A stretch of 38,462 nucleotides of DNA from Deltaproteobacteria bacterium (GTDB lineage: Bacteria > Desulfobacterota > Desulfobacteria > Desulfobacterales > Desulfobacteraceae): assembly GCA_013151635.1 (NCBI GenBank), contig JAADHV010000050.1, positions 1 through 38,462 of the forward strand, read 5' to 3'. Positions 17,901 to 26,230 of this stretch are shown here, piece after piece. The first letter of the stretch is position 1; each line of letters starts with the position of its first letter. The position numbers were made by a program, and so were the translations under genes. The notes beneath the pieces were generated by a model that had not been told where the DNA came from, searched no databases, and worked only from the letters and a program-made list of their open reading frames with translations.

Positions 17901-18206
17901 TTATGAATATAATTTTTCTGCATCTTCAAGAGATGCAGCATATCCTTTGAACCCGTCAATATCCTCACATGAGTTAATGGAACCCGAAGCAAAAAATCCT
18001 TCCACCATGGTTTTTTCACCATGCCTGATCAGCCCCATGAAAAGGATGGGGACAAGGCTGATATTGCCTTTTCCGGTCTCAATGGCAAAATCATAGGGTT
18101 CTTTTGTGTTGTAAACAGCATACAGGTTCTTTTGTACAGGCATAAGCTGTACAATCTCGGGATGATGAGGGTGATCATGGCTATGACCGTTTAAATAATT
18201 ACACAT
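17901..18206 (-). CDS. small His-rich hypothetical protein upstream of iorA
   Basis: A 101-residue protein I do not recognise. The N-terminus is rich in histidine (HSHDHPHHPE, residues about 8-17), a possible metal-binding tail, followed by a compact domain with LYAVYNTKEPYDFAIETGKG, a hydrophobic stretch LVPILFMGLI and an acidic end. No signal peptide is seen. AAAGG lies 9 bases before the ATG, which supports it as a real gene. It is 33 bases upstream of iorA and so probably cotranscribed with the indolepyruvate oxidoreductase. A link to that enzyme, for example metal or cofactor handling, is a guess from position only. Confidence 0.7.
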   Translation of the reverse strand: MCNYLNGHSHDHPHHPEIVQLMPVQKNLYAVYNTKEPYDFAIETGKGNISLVPILFMGLIRHGEKTMVEGFFASGSINSCEDIDGFKGYAASLEDAEKLYS

Positions 18207-18236
18207 TATTAATACCTTTCATTTTCATATTTTTAG

Positions 18237-18323
18237 TTATTGCCGGATATTTATTTCTATAAGCAGGCTGCCATATTGTTCAGACACCAGCTTTTTAATC
18301 TTATCCGCAACCTTTTGTGTCAA
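18237..18323 (-). pseudogene. possible remnant of a short YezD/DUF2292-like gene
   Basis: In the 237-base gap between hslO and the His-rich gene, the minus strand reads LTQKVADKIKKLVSEQYGSL then LIEINIRQ and a stop. The pattern helix-YGS-beta strand resembles the small DUF2292/YezD family, but the usual C-terminal strand is missing and the only start is a TTG at 18323. The same frame continues upstream through a TGA. The rest of the gap shows nothing else clear. The resemblance is by eye and weak. Confidence 0.2.
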
Positions 18324-18443
18324 ATCCCACGGGATGCACTTAGCTTTATTATAGCCGTTACATGGCTTTTTATATCACAACCTGTTATAATATATCTCCA
18401 GGCTTTTGCAAGGAAAAGTGTTAATTTTATTAATATTTTCTTT

Positions 18444-19364
18444 TTAAAACAATTGCAATTCATCTTTACTGAAACAATAAAGTGAATTGCAATAATGGCA
18501 GCGCACCTCCAAAGGAAACGGACCGTTTTTCATCATATCTGTCTTTTCCTGTTTCGAAAAATCTTTTAAATATTCAAACATCCTGTCCTTGGAACAACGG
18601 CAATAAAATTCCACTCTGGTGCTGGTCAAAAACTGCGGGTCAAGGCCTGAGAACTCCTTTTGAATAATATTTTCAGGGGACTTGCCTTTTGCAAACAATT
18701 CACCCAGAGAGTCAATGCCCTTAATTACTTCTTCAGCTTCAGCCACCACAGGGCCATCAGCACCCGGCAAAGCCTGGAGGAAAATTCCCCCTGCGCCTGC
18801 AACCTCTTCTCTTTCATTAAAAAAAACACTTAATTTAAATCCCGAAGGAATCTGCTCTGATACTAAAAAATAATTGGCCAGATCCTCTGCAATACTGCCA
18901 TGTTCAAGTGCCACCTGGCCGGAATAGGGTGTGGGTGCATTTTCAAGGTATTTTGTCACGGTAAGAAATCCTGCCCCGTAAAGACTTGACAGGTATTTGA
19001 CCTTTTTGGGGTGTTTTACTCGTATCCTGCCGGTTTTAAGGTATCCTCTGACTTCTCCGAATATATTGGATTCAACATCCATGCCCTTTACAGGCCCGGA
19101 ACACTTAATATCAATACTGACCCTGTCATTTTTATCCTTAAGACCAGAACAAAGAAGGCTTGCCGCAATATACCCCTGGCCCAGGACAAGGGTTTCCAAA
19201 GGGCCTAAGTCATGGTTTGCCCTCATTTCATTCACCATTCTTGTGGAATGGACAACAGCGCCCCTGATCGTCTTATCTGCCATGACAAACCTGTATATCC
19301 TGTCTTTTGCAGAAGCTTTGAACTGTTCTTTGACATCTTTTTTAAAAATATCTTTCTTGATCAT
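18444..19364 (-). CDS. hslO: HslO, Hsp33 redox-regulated molecular chaperone
   Basis: Hsp33 is a cytoplasmic holdase switched on by oxidation of a zinc-binding cysteine cluster. The N-terminal core has DRIYRFVMADKTIRGAVVHSTR, then LGQGYIAASLLCSGLKDKND and the glycine-rich sheet GYLKTGRIRVK. The C-terminal switch has CRC in EFYCRCSKDRM and CxxC in VRCHYCNSLY, the four conserved zinc ligands. Length (306 aa) is normal for the family. It is 43 bases downstream of yifB and ends before a 237-base gap. The ribosome site is poor. In an anaerobe it probably protects against episodic oxygen exposure; that is inference. Confidence 0.94.
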   Translation of the reverse strand: MIKKDIFKKDVKEQFKASAKDRIYRFVMADKTIRGAVVHSTRMVNEMRANHDLGPLETLVLGQGYIAASLLCSGLKDKNDRVSIDIKCSGPVKGMDVESNIFGEVRGYLKTGRIRVKHPKKVKYLSSLYGAGFLTVTKYLENAPTPYSGQVALEHGSIAEDLANYFLVSEQIPSGFKLSVFFNEREEVAGAGGIFLQALPGADGPVVAEAEEVIKGIDSLGELFAKGKSPENIIQKEFSGLDPQFLTSTRVEFYCRCSKDRMFEYLKDFSKQEKTDMMKNGPFPLEVRCHYCNSLYCFSKDELQLF

Positions 19365-19407
19365 ATTTAATATTCTTTTAATTTATGTTTATCTTTATTC
19401 ATAACTG

Positions 19408-20940
19408 TCATGAAATTTCCCTGTCAAAACTCCTGTACTGGATGGCTTCTGCAAGATGGTGCCGCAAAATTTCCGGTGCATTATCAAGGTCTGCAATGGT
19501 TCTTCCCACCCTTATGACAGAATGGCAGGCCCTGGCTGAAAAGCCAAGGACATCAACAGCCTTTTCAAGAATTTTTTCACATTCAAAATTAAGATGACAA
19601 AACAATTGCAAATTTTGACCATGAATTTTTGCATTGCCACCCGTTCCTGATTCTGCAAGCCTTGCATTCTGGATCCTACGGGCTTTATTGACCCTTTTCC
19701 TTATCCTGAAAGAGGGTTCACCTTTGGTTTTAGCGGCAAGATCCTTATACTCTGTTTTTGGCACCTCAATCTGGATATCAATCCTGTCCAGCAACGGCCC
19801 TGAAATTTTTGACCTGTATTTCTGAATCTGCGGCATAGTGCAGGTACACTTGCCCATGGGGTCGGATAAATACCCGCACGGACAGGGGTTCATTGCCGCC
19901 ACAAGCATAAACTTCGACGGGTAACAGGCTTTCATGCCTGCCCTTGCAATGGAAACCCTTCCATCTTCAAGGGGCTGCCTTAAAACCTCCAGCACATGTC
20001 TTTTAAACTCAGGCAGCTCGTCTAGGAAAAGGACCCCGTTGTGGGCCAGGCTGATTTCTCCCGGCCCAGGCTTTGACCCGCCACCCACAAGGCCTGCATC
20101 TGAAATCGTATGATGGGGGGATCGAAAAGGCCTTGTTAAACCATATGGTTTTTGATTCCCAACCATCCCCATAACAGAATGAATCCTTGTAACGTCAATG
20201 GCTTCTTCAAGTGTAAGTTCTGGTAAAATCGTGGGAAGCCGTTTTGCCAGCATGCTCTTGCCTGATCCGGGGGGGCCTGTCATAAGAACGCTGTGAAAAC
20301 CTGCCGCAGCTATTTCCAGAGCCCTTTTAGCAAGAAGCTGGCCCTTTACTTCGGAAAAATCTATTCCATATGCTTTATCCATGGAACCTGCCGGCCATAC
20401 AGGCTCAAAAGAATACGGTTTAATCCTGGTGAACCCTGAAAAAAATTCAACAATCTGGGAAAGGGTTTTTACGGGCAACACCTCAATACCCTCCACCATA
20501 GCAGCTTCACCGGCATTTTCTTCAGGAATAATAATCCCCTTGCAACCTTTTTCTTTTGCAGCTATTGCAAAGGGCAGGACAGCTTTTACAGGCTTTATTT
20601 CCCCGTCAAGGGAAAGCTCACCTGAAATAAGACAGGACTTTACCTTTTCAGGCGCAATGACCCCGGAAGCGACAAGGATACCAACAGCAACCGGCAGATC
20701 AAATCCTGTCCCTTCCTTTTTAACATCAGCAGGTGCAAGATTAACCACAATTCTTTCCATGGGGAATGTATATCCTGAATTTTTTATTGCGGTTTTAACC
20801 CGGTCTTTGCTTTCCCTCACGGAAACTTCAGGCAGCCCGACAATATTAAAAGCAGGCAGGCCATAGGAAATATCAACCTCAACCCCGACAACAAATCCAT
20901 CAATCCCGGTAACTGAACAAGAGTCTATTTTTGCAAGCAA
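19408..20940 (-). CDS. YifB/ComM-family Mg-chelatase-like AAA+ ATPase
   Basis: A 510-residue member of the YifB/ComM family; ComM is a hexameric helicase that promotes branch migration during natural transformation. The N-terminal Lon-protease-like (ChlI) domain reads GLPEVSVRESKDRVKTAIKNS and ends in a linker. Then comes the AAA+ core: GPPGSGKSMLAKRLPTILP (Walker A), GEISLAHNGVLFLDELPEF (Walker B region) and the cysteine-rich MNPCPCGYLSDP block that leads to SGPLLDRIDIQIEVP (sensor/arginine finger). Length matches ComM. Start is a TTG with AAGGAG 5 bases upstream. A near-consensus promoter faces it in the gap to lpxC. Natural transformation in this organism is not implied. Confidence 0.92.
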   Translation of the reverse strand: MLAKIDSCSVTGIDGFVVGVEVDISYGLPAFNIVGLPEVSVRESKDRVKTAIKNSGYTFPMERIVVNLAPADVKKEGTGFDLPVAVGILVASGVIAPEKVKSCLISGELSLDGEIKPVKAVLPFAIAAKEKGCKGIIIPEENAGEAAMVEGIEVLPVKTLSQIVEFFSGFTRIKPYSFEPVWPAGSMDKAYGIDFSEVKGQLLAKRALEIAAAGFHSVLMTGPPGSGKSMLAKRLPTILPELTLEEAIDVTRIHSVMGMVGNQKPYGLTRPFRSPHHTISDAGLVGGGSKPGPGEISLAHNGVLFLDELPEFKRHVLEVLRQPLEDGRVSIARAGMKACYPSKFMLVAAMNPCPCGYLSDPMGKCTCTMPQIQKYRSKISGPLLDRIDIQIEVPKTEYKDLAAKTKGEPSFRIRKRVNKARRIQNARLAESGTGGNAKIHGQNLQLFCHLNFECEKILEKAVDVLGFSARACHSVIRVGRTIADLDNAPEILRHHLAEAIQYRSFDREIS

Positions 20941-20990
20941 ATCAGCTCCTTTTCAAAAAGCTTAAGTTTACATCAAATAAAATTATCTAG

Positions 20991-21018
20991 ATTATAAGAC
21001 TCATGCTTTTTCTATCAA
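20991..21018 (-). promoter_or_regulatory. candidate sigma-70 promoter for yifB
   Basis: Read on the minus strand, TTGATA (21018-21013) and a perfect TATAAT (20996-20991) are separated by 16 bases. The -10 lies about 50 bases before the TTG start of yifB. The match to the housekeeping consensus is strong, but activity is inferred. Confidence 0.6.
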
Positions 21019-21054
21019 AAAACAAGAACGAACCAAAGAAATTTCTCATTTGTT

Positions 21055-21083
21055 TTGCTTTGTGTATTAAAATCAGCTATATA
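21055..21083 (+). promoter_or_regulatory. candidate sigma-70 promoter for the lpxC operon
   Basis: TTGCTT (21055-21060) and TATATA (21078-21083) are separated by 17 bases, ending 45 bases before the lpxC ATG. It is divergent from the yifB promoter 37 bases away. It would drive lpxC and, given the tight spacing downstream, possibly the whole run to 28719. Confidence 0.5.
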
Positions 21084-21128
21084 TAGCAAACTAAATTTTA
21101 AGTTGAAAATTAAAGAAAAATCAATATT

Positions 21129-22001
21129 ATGACCAGTTTTTTTTTACAGAGAACCCTGTCTCAAAGCGTCCTGGTTTCAGGAACAGGGGTACATTCAGGA
21201 AAACAGACACGACTTGCAATAAATCCTGCGCCCGAGAATCACGGCATAAAATTCAGGCGGATTGACCTGCCCGGCACCCAGGATATCCAGGCACTTTTCA
21301 AGCTTGTCGTTGATACAAGCCTTGCAACGGTACTTGGAACAAATGGAGCCATTGTCTCTACGATCGAACATTTAATGGCAAGTTTTGCAGGCCTTGGAAT
21401 TGATAATGCACTCGTGGAAGTCAATGACTATGAAATCCCCATTATGGATGGGAGTGCCGCTATTTTCACAAGACTCATGGAAAATGCAGGTGTTGTGGAG
21501 CAAGCGGCCCCAAAACATTTTATAATAGTTAAAAAACCCATTAAAGTGACCGATAATGATAAGTCAGTGAGTGTATACCCGGAACCATGTTTTAAAATAA
21601 CCTGCCGGATTGATTTTCAACACCCCTTGATTGGAAAACAGGAAATTACATTTGACCAGGCCAAAAATAATTTTGAAAAAGAAATCAGCCGTGCAAGAAC
21701 ATTCGGATTCATCCAGGACCTGGAACTTTTGAAAAAATTCAGTCTTGGTAAAGGTGGAAGCCTTGACAATGTCATCATTATTGATAAAGATAGAATCCTG
21801 AATAAAGAAGGGCTAAGATATCCTGATGAGTTTGTCAGGCATAAACTTTTAGACAGTCTTGGAGATTTTTCCCTGCTTGGCATGCCGATCCAGGGACATA
21901 TCGTTACCCACAAATCAGGACATACCCTGAATCATTTATTCATTAAAAATTTTTTAAAAAACAAAGATGCCTGGGAAACAGGCCCGGCACAAATGGAGTG
22001 A
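21129..22001 (+). CDS. lpxC: LpxC, UDP-3-O-acyl-N-acetylglucosamine deacetylase
   Basis: LpxC is the zinc-dependent deacetylase that commits UDP-3-O-acyl-GlcNAc to lipid A synthesis. Domain 1 has SGTGVHSGKQTRLAINPAP and STIEHLMASFAGLGIDNALV (first zinc His). Domain 2 has the insert around RARTFGFIQDLELL, then DEFVRHKLLDSLGDFSLLG (second zinc His and Asp) and HKSGHTLNHLF (catalytic His). Length (290 aa) is close to the usual 300. It starts a plus-strand series; its stop overlaps the region of the DUF4390 gene start. Together with the arn and lpt genes at the left end it shows a full lipid A-based outer membrane. Confidence 0.96.
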   Translation: MTSFFLQRTLSQSVLVSGTGVHSGKQTRLAINPAPENHGIKFRRIDLPGTQDIQALFKLVVDTSLATVLGTNGAIVSTIEHLMASFAGLGIDNALVEVNDYEIPIMDGSAAIFTRLMENAGVVEQAAPKHFIIVKKPIKVTDNDKSVSVYPEPCFKITCRIDFQHPLIGKQEITFDQAKNNFEKEISRARTFGFIQDLELLKKFSLGKGGSLDNVIIIDKDRILNKEGLRYPDEFVRHKLLDSLGDFSLLGMPIQGHIVTHKSGHTLNHLFIKNFLKNKDAWETGPAQME

Positions 22002-22012
22002 CTTTTTTATTA

Positions 22013-22600
22013 ATGAAGCGGCTTTACTTTTATAAAACAGCTATCAAACTGTTTATCCTGGTAAGCGTTTTACTTGGCCTTTTGCTGCCTTCCATTGCAT
22101 TTGCAGAGAATACCGCTGTTATTGACAATATAAAACTTGCAAACACAAGAGATGACCTCTTAACCTATTTTGATGTAAAACATGCTTTTACAAAGAAAAT
22201 AAGCCAGGCTGTCCTCAATGGTATCCCAAGTACTTTTTCATTTTTTATCAATCTGTATGAAACCGATGGTTCCTGGTTTGACAAAAAGATATCCGCCATT
22301 AAAATAAAATCAACTCTAAAGTACAATCCCTTAAAAAAAGAATTCTCTGTTTTACGGCCCTGGAAAAATGAGGCGCCGGTTATCACCCAGTCATTTAAGG
22401 AAGCGAAATCCCTGATGACTGAAATTGACAACTTGAAAATCATTGCCTTGAACAAACTTGTTAAAGGCAATAAATACCAGCTCAGAATCAAAGCAGAGCT
22501 TGAAAAAGTCACCTTGCCCTTGTCACTGCACTATATTTTCTTTTTTGTCTCTTTCTGGGATTTTGAAACAAACTGGTATTTAATTAATTTCACCTATTAG
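22013..22600 (+). CDS. DUF4390-family exported protein
   Basis: A protein of about 195 residues with a clear signal peptide: KR, then FYKTAIKLFILVSVLLGLLL and a cleavage site after PSIAFA. The mature part has YFDVKHAFTKKISQAVLNGIP, FINLYETDGSWFDKKI and a C-terminal FWDFETNWY, which I associate with DUF4390. Genes of this family are commonly found immediately before an NtrY-type kinase, as here (36 bases), suggesting an envelope-sensing partner; its biochemical role is unknown. I chose ATG 22013; a GTG at 21998 overlapping the lpxC stop is the alternative. A GGAG lies 14 bases upstream. Confidence 0.8.
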   Translation: MKRLYFYKTAIKLFILVSVLLGLLLPSIAFAENTAVIDNIKLANTRDDLLTYFDVKHAFTKKISQAVLNGIPSTFSFFINLYETDGSWFDKKISAIKIKSTLKYNPLKKEFSVLRPWKNEAPVITQSFKEAKSLMTEIDNLKIIALNKLVKGNKYQLRIKAELEKVTLPLSLHYIFFFVSFWDFETNWYLINFTY

Positions 22601-22636
22601 CATTTATAATGCCTTAATCTTGCCTGAAATACGAAT

Positions 22637-24847
22637 ATGGATGAACCCAAGCACCCAAAAACCGAACGGGCCAGGAAAAAAAAAGAAGGCATTTTAATCC
22701 TCATTATCCTGATTACGGTCGGGGTCCTCACATTTATTGAAACCCGTATCACCAATTTCGGCAGTGATTTCCCTTTATCCAGCACAGTGGTGATGTTTAT
22801 ACTGATAAACACGAATTTATTGCTGCTGCTGGCTTTGTTGTTACTTGTCTTCAGGAACTTAGCCAAGCTTTACTATGAAAAAAAGCATAATATTTTAGGA
22901 TCAAAGCTCAAAACCCGCCTGGTTGCAGCATTTATAGTACTTGCCCTTTTACCGACAACAGTTTTGTTCTTTTTTTCCATCCACTTTATTTCCACCAGTA
23001 TTGCATTCTGGTTTAATACCCCGGTTGAGCAGACCCTGGACAGCTCACTGGCCGTGGGGCAGAAACTTTATGAATATATTGAAGACAAAAATGAATTCTT
23101 TGCCAAGAGAGCTGCCTATCAAATAGATTCCAGAAAACTTCTGGATAAAAAAAATGAAAAAAAGCTGAACCGCTATACCCAGGTAATACAAAGAGCATTT
23201 AACCGGCATGCCGTTGAAATTTATACGCCTGATGCCAAGCGCGTCAGCCTGTCCCTGGCAAACGAACTGGAAAACCTTCATTTCGGCCTTCTGACCAGCA
23301 ATGATTTAACCGATATTTTAAAAGGCCGGAACAGCCACACGATTTCACAGACTATCAAAGAGGGAGAATTTTTAAGAACCATCGCCACGATCCCTTTTGG
23401 TTCCGACCCTGCAAAAGCCCGGGCATTTATTGTTATCACCACCCTGGTATCACCCGAACTTTCCCAAAACCTGCAGGCCATTTTAAAAGGGATTGAAGAA
23501 TATCACCAGCTAAAGCTTGCTAAAAAACCAGCCCAGATATCTTATTATATTGCACTCTCAATTGTTGCGCTGCTTGTTATTTTCTGCGCTGTATGGTTCG
23601 GGTTCCAGCTTGCCAAATCCATCACAATCCCCATAATGAAATTTGCAGAAGGGACCCAGAGGGTAAGCGACGGAGATTTGAATTACCAGATTGATTTTGA
23701 AACAGACGATGAAATCGGAACCCTTATAAAGTCCTTTAATTCCATGACCAAGCAACTTGCCACAGGCAGGGAACAGATTGCTCTTTCAGGAGAAATGCTG
23801 AGGCAGCAGAATGCCGAGCTTGAAAAAAGCCGCCAATACATTGAAATTGTATTAAAAAATATTTCTGCAGGAGTGGTCTCTGTGGATAACAAGGGAACCA
23901 TTACAACCATTAACAAGGCGGCGGAATCCATGCTGGATATCAACAGCCGTGATATTTTAAACCGCAGTTTCAAGGATGTTTTAAAAAACGACTATTTACA
24001 GATTGCCAATAAAATTTATGACCAGGTGGGCCAGGGCCAGGAGACACTTGAGATTCCTCTTTCTGCAACCATTTCAGGAAATCCCAAACACTTTTCTTTG
24101 AATTTTAACACATTAAAAGATGACCTTGATAGAAATGTCGGTGCTGTACTTGTTTTTGATGATGTCACCGAACTTGAAAAGGCCCAGCGGATAGCTGCAT
24201 GGAGAGAAGTTGCAAGAAGAATTGCCCATGAGGTGAAAAACCCCTTGACCCCCATAAAATTATCTGCCCAAAGGCTGAAGCGTAAATATGGCGCCATGAT
24301 CAACGATGAGATTTTTACAAATTGTGCTGATACCATTGTGGAACATGTGGATCTCATAAGGAACCTTGTCAACCAGTTTTCCGCATTTGCCAAGTTCCCG
24401 GATGCAAATATTGCCCCTTGCAGGATTGAAAATATTGTTCTTGAAACCATTGCCCTGTATAAGGAAGGCCTTGAAAAAGTAGATTTAAGATCCAGGTTCG
24501 GTAAAAACATCCCGGTATTAAAACTTGGGCACCAGCATATGAAACAGGCATTTATCAACCTGATTGACAATGCTGTTTATGCTGTGGAAAAAGACGGCAT
24601 GATTTTAATTGATATATCTTATGATGAAATCCTTAAAATTGTTCGGATTGAAATTGCTGATAACGGCAAGGGAATATCTGATAAAGAAAAAACAAGATTA
24701 TTTGAACCTTATTTTTCCACCAAGAAATCAGGCATGGGGCTTGGCCTTGCCATTGTCAACTCTATCATTTCCGATCATAATGGTGTAATAAGGGTTCAGG
24801 ATAATAGGCCTTGCGGCGCAAAATTCATTATTGAGCTGCCTGCTTAA
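22637..24847 (+). CDS. ntrY: NtrY-like membrane sensor histidine kinase
   Basis: A 736-residue inner-membrane kinase. Three hydrophobic segments lie near residues 18-38, 48-72 and 92-118, followed by an extracytoplasmic region to about 300 and a fourth helix (about 303-325). Next are a HAMP domain, a PAS domain (around 400-500, VLKNISAGVVSVDNKGTITT), and the kinase core. The H-box is ARRIAHEVKNPLTPIKLSAQ with H531, the N-box is INLIDNAVYAV, then IADNGKGIS, LFEPYFSTKK and SGMGLGLAIV for ATP binding. This order is that of NtrY. The partner regulator follows 30 bases later. The signal is unknown; position behind lpxC and DUF4390 suggests an envelope or nitrogen/redox cue, which is inference. Confidence 0.9.
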   Translation: MDEPKHPKTERARKKKEGILILIILITVGVLTFIETRITNFGSDFPLSSTVVMFILINTNLLLLLALLLLVFRNLAKLYYEKKHNILGSKLKTRLVAAFIVLALLPTTVLFFFSIHFISTSIAFWFNTPVEQTLDSSLAVGQKLYEYIEDKNEFFAKRAAYQIDSRKLLDKKNEKKLNRYTQVIQRAFNRHAVEIYTPDAKRVSLSLANELENLHFGLLTSNDLTDILKGRNSHTISQTIKEGEFLRTIATIPFGSDPAKARAFIVITTLVSPELSQNLQAILKGIEEYHQLKLAKKPAQISYYIALSIVALLVIFCAVWFGFQLAKSITIPIMKFAEGTQRVSDGDLNYQIDFETDDEIGTLIKSFNSMTKQLATGREQIALSGEMLRQQNAELEKSRQYIEIVLKNISAGVVSVDNKGTITTINKAAESMLDINSRDILNRSFKDVLKNDYLQIANKIYDQVGQGQETLEIPLSATISGNPKHFSLNFNTLKDDLDRNVGAVLVFDDVTELEKAQRIAAWREVARRIAHEVKNPLTPIKLSAQRLKRKYGAMINDEIFTNCADTIVEHVDLIRNLVNQFSAFAKFPDANIAPCRIENIVLETIALYKEGLEKVDLRSRFGKNIPVLKLGHQHMKQAFINLIDNAVYAVEKDGMILIDISYDEILKIVRIEIADNGKGISDKEKTRLFEPYFSTKKSGMGLGLAIVNSIISDHNGVIRVQDNRPCGAKFIIELPA

Positions 24848-24877
24848 AAATTTTTAATGGTAACAGGAGAAAAAAGC

Positions 24878-26224
24878 ATGTATCCTGCTGTTTTGATTGT
24901 TGATGATGAGACAACCATAATAGAATCCCTTGAAGGGATTCTGTCCGACGACGGATTTGAAGTCATGCATGCCTTTAACGGGTATGAAGCATTAAAAAAA
25001 ATTGAAACCGAATCCCCCGACATTGTTCTTCTGGATATATGGATGCCGGGAATAGACGGAATTGAAACCTTAAAAGAAATAAAAAAAACAGCCCCGAATC
25101 TTCCTGTGGTGATGATTACAGGCCACGGCACCATTGAATCTGCTGTTGATGCCACAAAATCAGGGGCTTATGACTTCCTTGAAAAACCATTATCCATTGA
25201 CAAGGTCATGGTCACCATTAATAATGCATTAAACTTCAGAAAACTTGAAGAAGAAAACATATACCTGCGTAAAAAGACTATTGAAAAAAACTCCATTACC
25301 GGTACCAGCCCTGCCGTTCAAAAACTATACGGAGAAATCATGAGTGCGGCTCCTTCTGATGCTTCCATCCTGATCACTGGAGAAAACGGCACAGGCAAGG
25401 AAATGGTTGCAAGGACAATACATCAATTCAGTTTAAGACCGGAAAAACCCTTTATCATTATAAATTGTGCGGCCATCCCCGAAGAAAATCTTGACAGTGA
25501 ACTTTTCGGACATGAAAAAGGTGCTTTTGAAAAAGCAAGTTCAAAAAATAAAGGGAAATTCGAACTTGCCTCGGAAGGGACCCTCTTCCTGGATGAAATC
25601 GGGGATATGAACATCAATACCCAGGCAAAAATATTAAGAGCCCTGGAATCAAAAACCTTTCAGAGAATCGGCGGGGGAAGGACCCTGCATATGGATGTCC
25701 GGCTTATAGCCTCATCAAATAAAGATCTTGAAAAAGAGATCAAGGCAGGTACTTTCAGGCAGGATCTTTACTTCAGGCTTAACGTGATACCAATTCATGT
25801 GCCACCTTTAAGGGATAGAAAAGAAGACATCCCAATGCTTGTGGATACATTTCTTGAAAAACTGCGCAAACACTCTTCAGGAAAAAAGAAGACTATATCT
25901 GAAAAGGCTCTCAAGCTTCTTGTTGACTACGAATGGCAGGGCAATGTCAGGGAGTTGAAAAACCTTGTGGAACGGCTTTCGATTATGGTTGATTCCGACC
26001 GTATTGGCGTGGAAGACATTCCCCAGCCCTACAACCCGGAATGCAACCCGCCCGAGTTAATAAAAAAAAATCTTTTCCTTGACGAGGACGATCTGGGTTT
26101 GGCCAAAAAACGCTTTGAAAAAGAATTCATACGGCAAAAAGTTTCCCGGGAAGGAGGAAATCTTGCATCTGCGGCTAAAAAACTCGGGACTTCTGTAAAA
26201 TATATCAAAAAGGCAATTTCATAG
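24878..26224 (+). CDS. ntrX: NtrX-like response regulator with AAA+ domain lacking the GAFTGA motif
   Basis: A 448-residue regulator with a receiver domain (LIVDDETTIIESLEG; phosphoacceptor D53 in VLLDIWMPG; K in FLEKPL), an AAA+ sigma-54-interaction-type domain (Walker A TGENGTGKEMVAR, Walker B GTLFLDEIGDM, DLYFRLNVIPI, WQGNVRELKN) and a short C-terminal Fis-type helix-turn-helix (NLASAAKKLGTSVKYIKKAI). The loop that normally reads GAFTGA and contacts sigma-54 reads GAFEKA at residues 215-220, so sigma-54 activation may be lost. ATG 24878 is chosen because AGGAG lies 8 bases upstream; an ATG 21 bases earlier is less likely. It pairs with the NtrY-like kinase before it, and rsmD follows 6 bases later. 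Confidence 0.88.
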   Translation: MYPAVLIVDDETTIIESLEGILSDDGFEVMHAFNGYEALKKIETESPDIVLLDIWMPGIDGIETLKEIKKTAPNLPVVMITGHGTIESAVDATKSGAYDFLEKPLSIDKVMVTINNALNFRKLEEENIYLRKKTIEKNSITGTSPAVQKLYGEIMSAAPSDASILITGENGTGKEMVARTIHQFSLRPEKPFIIINCAAIPEENLDSELFGHEKGAFEKASSKNKGKFELASEGTLFLDEIGDMNINTQAKILRALESKTFQRIGGGRTLHMDVRLIASSNKDLEKEIKAGTFRQDLYFRLNVIPIHVPPLRDRKEDIPMLVDTFLEKLRKHSSGKKKTISEKALKLLVDYEWQGNVRELKNLVERLSIMVDSDRIGVEDIPQPYNPECNPPELIKKNLFLDEDDLGLAKKRFEKEFIRQKVSREGGNLASAAKKLGTSVKYIKKAIS

Positions 26225-26230
26225 GGAGTT

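Noticed and set aside
18240-18485. 81-codon plus-strand frame opposite the hslO end
   Set aside because: It overlaps the hslO 3' end, has no ribosome site and its translation shows no recognisable pattern.
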